Source: Clostridium sp. OS1-26
Lineage (GTDB): Bacteria; Bacillota; Clostridia; Clostridiales; Clostridiaceae
NCBI RefSeq assembly: GCF_030915445.1
Contig: NZ_CP133264.1
Location: 4,187,208 to 4,251,207 of the forward strand
Length of the DNA: 64,000 nt
Direction of reading: 5' to 3'
Positions 63,450 to 64,000 of the stretch are shown here, one piece after another. The number at the start of each line of letters is the position of its first letter. Position 1 is the stretch's first letter. The translations under genes and the position numbers were made by a program. The notes below the pieces were generated by a model that made no database searches, was not told where the DNA came from, and saw only the letters and a program-made list of their open reading frames with translations.

Positions 63450-63596
63450 TTATTCAAAATTGAATTTTACGGTGTTTATATGTCTTCGCATTTCCTCAAC
63501 ATTCTTAGGAGTTGATAAATACATTTTCAAAAGGAATTCAGATCTTACAGTATCCTTTTCATTCTCTTTTCCATCTACTTTTTTAATTTCTTTCAC
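63450..63596 (-). CDS. 48-residue ORF, unrecognised
   Basis: Minus-strand reading from GTG 63596: VKEIKKVDGKENEKDTVRSE, then FLLKMYLSTPKNVEEMRRHI, ending TAA 63450. No ribosome site at a useful distance. Composition is protein-like; it may be a fragment of a larger gene. Its end overlaps the hairpin region at 63443-63476. Confidence 0.35.
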   Translation of the reverse strand: MKEIKKVDGKENEKDTVRSEFLLKMYLSTPKNVEEMRRHINTVKFNFE

Positions 63597-63627
63597 CCTT
63601 TGGGGTTATTTTATATTTTTTAATAAA

Positions 63628-64000
63628 TTATTTATTTGTCCTATCAGTTATATAAGCTGCCGCCTGAGATTTTTTATAATCTATGTTCCACTGACTATAA
63701 GAACTGTCATTTCTATGATCCTTTAAATTATAATTTTGTTTTAAATAGTTTCCCAAATCCTTTGTAACCTTATAGGCCCCCCAGATATTAAGATGCCCTG
63801 AATTATGCATATCATTTTTAAAATCAAAATTTATTTCATTCATCTTATCATTATAACTGATAAATGGTATATTATCTTTCTTTGCAATCTCTGCAACCTT
63901 GTTGAACATCTTAGCTTGTTGACTGACCCATTCACTTGAAGCGGCATCAGAATTATAGTCAAACGGAGTATTAACTAAAATCAATTTCAAATTATTTTTT
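63628..64000 (-). CDS. SGNH-hydrolase-like protein, C-terminal part (cut by window edge)
   Basis: The frame stays open to the right edge, so the internal methionine at 63990 is an arbitrary start. Visible: LKLILVNTPFDYNSDAASSE, IAKKDNIPFISYNDKM, then DMHNSGHLNIWGAYKVTKDL, where DxxHxN/G-like residues fit the C-terminal Asp-x-x-His block of SGNH esterases found beside MBOAT acyltransferases. A role in wall or exopolysaccharide acylation is a family-based guess. The gene ends with TDRTNK. Confidence 0.65.
   Translation of the reverse strand, partial: KNNLKLILVNTPFDYNSDAASSEWVSQQAKMFNKVAEIAKKDNIPFISYNDKMNEINFDFKNDMHNSGHLNIWGAYKVTKDLGNYLKQNYNLKDHRNDSSYSQWNIDYKKSQAAAYITDRTNK

Overview
The window is low-GC chromosomal DNA with strong Shine-Dalgarno sites, TTG/GTG starts, T-box, TPP and SAM-I leaders, U-tailed hairpin terminators, and genes typical of an anaerobic Clostridium (oxygen-sensitive ThiH, AprAB, a ferredoxin-type sulfite reductase, a HesB-like selenoprotein, a non-discriminating AspRS with GatCAB). 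I cannot name the species.

Layout. 1-2.9 kb: ndk, an old-yellow-enzyme oxidoreductase and a DMT exporter. 3.1-6.9 kb: a TPP-riboswitch thiSFGHE operon. 7.1-12.4 kb: a T-box-controlled aspS2-gatCAB operon that makes Asn-tRNA and Gln-tRNA by transamidation; the specifier GAAC overlaps a Glu and an Asn codon, and a second, shortened T-box follows. 12.6-18.2 kb: sensor kinase with REC/HD-GYP partner, then a multidrug MFS pump. 18.3-23.8 kb: modBCA, xdhC and an AcoR-like regulator without the GAFTGA loop, together suggesting a molybdenum-hydroxylase programme whose enzyme lies elsewhere. 23.8-35.1 kb: a complete sulfate assimilation operon (sulfite reductase, cysC, ABC importer, aprAB, cysQ, cysD, cysN) behind a layered leader: promoter plus Cys T-box plus terminator, then a second promoter plus SAM-I riboswitch plus terminator, then a 45-codon ORF and a three-way-junction-like fold.

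35.2-49 kb: a soluble chemoreceptor, tandemly duplicated tiny Gly-rich membrane proteins, a frameshifted Crp/Fnr regulator divergent from a ferredoxin gene with a perfect palindrome, iadA, two tRNA-Glu genes, a HesB-like selenoprotein with in-frame TGA, yhaM, a membrane dipeptidase, bioY with a BirA operator, birA, an XRE regulator, RNase Z and an AzgA-type purine permease. 50-54 kb: a 1366-residue SF1 helicase with a C-terminal nuclease-like domain. 54.7-59.6 kb: a LacI regulator with matched operators in front of itself and of a nucleoside ABC transporter that lacks its usual lipoprotein gene. 59.7-64 kb: prophage and surface-protein debris: a holin fused to an amidase tail, two secreted proteins sharing one signal peptide, a second-repeat region broken by three in-frame TAA codons, a truncated VOC gene, a SHOCT fragment and the end of an SGNH-like protein.

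The most unusual feature is an interspersed structured repeat family (16.3, 42.4, 44.4, 47.3 and 54.4 kb). It has a fixed core, ATCCAGGG...GGTAG..ATCGGATAAA, around a hypervariable arm; in two copies this arm carries directly abutting 20-bp units. A second structured family may be present at 38.4 and 45.0 kb. I recognise neither.
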